Shown: piece after piece, positions 5,368 to 5,415 of the stretch
Numbering within the stretch: the first letter of the stretch is position 1
How the letters are laid out: the number at the start of each line of letters is the position of its first letter
NCBI GenBank assembly: GCA_945903655.1
Contig: CAMDOY010000274.1
Location: 1 to 5,415, forward strand
Origin: Rhizobium sp. Q54
GTDB lineage: Bacteria; Pseudomonadota; Alphaproteobacteria; Rhizobiales; Beijerinckiaceae
DNA: 5,415 nt
Reading direction: 5' to 3'
The notes under the pieces: model-generated
Database searches by the model: none
The model's input: the letters and a program-made list of their open reading frames with translations, nothing else
What the model was told of the DNA's origin: nothing
Position numbers and translations under genes: made by a program

Positions 5368-5415
5368 ATGGCTAAGCATACCAATATCACAGAACGACGA
5401 GACCCAATATCCCGT
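5368..5415 (+). CDS. start of an unidentified gene running off the window
   Basis: ATG at 5368 opens 16 codons, MAKHTNITERRDPISR, without a stop up to the window edge. A GGAG at 5353-5356 lies about 11 bases upstream, a slightly long but usable spacing. The peptide is too short to assign. It is transcribed away from the ribbon-helix-helix gene, so the 95-bp gap between them should hold divergent promoters, but I see no strong hexamers there. Confidence 0.45.
   Translation, partial: MAKHTNITERRDPISR

Noticed and set aside
1..5415. CRISPR array, tRNA, rRNA or riboswitch
   Set aside because: I saw no regularly spaced short repeats, no cloverleaf-like segments and no recognisable ribosomal or riboswitch sequence.

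Overview
This window looks like an accessory, partly decayed stretch of a proteobacterial genome. An alphaproteobacterium of the Rhizobiales/Sphingomonadales kind is my inference, from the moderately high GC, the transporter families (TRAP and TctC solute-binding proteins) and the IS630-type transposase remnant. Nothing in the window fixes the species.

The centre is an intact minus-strand operon for a tripartite ATP-independent periplasmic (TRAP) transporter. In transcription order it holds the binding protein DctP (4226-3192), the small membrane subunit DctQ (3156-2641) and the large membrane subunit DctM (2644-1355). DctP captures an organic acid in the periplasm and hands it to the DctQ-DctM membrane complex, which imports it using an ion gradient. 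Sequence alone does not give the substrate. A single candidate promoter and a 10-bp palindrome lie upstream of dctP.

Downstream of dctM on the same strand everything is broken. First comes a well-placed ribosome binding site and an 18-codon start that leads nowhere (1347-1291). Next is a TctC/Bug-type binding protein lacking its N-terminal third, including the signal peptide (1300-572). Last is a secreted Kelch beta-propeller gene with an intact signal peptide, one frameshift and a lost 3' end (536-about 293). Upstream of the operon lies the first ~53 codons of an IS630-family transposase (4569-4411), then about 170 bp with no recognisable content (4620-4790).

The whole block is bracketed by two same-orientation copies of a ~0.27-0.30 kb repeat (19-292 and 4791-5085), roughly 90% identical outside one 24-bp deletion. 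On the minus strand each copy carries the 3' end of an unrecognised reading frame and then a non-coding tail with conserved palindromes and a 55-bp stretch identical in both copies. The same edge of each copy abuts a truncated gene: the Kelch relic on the left and a ribbon-helix-helix gene (from 5272) on the right. At the far right a plus-strand gene begins at 5368 and leaves the window.

Best reading: a functional TRAP operon surrounded by gene debris and flanked by an unidentified, probably mobile or recombinogenic repeat. I see no clear new defence or metabolic system. The repeat is the least explained element.
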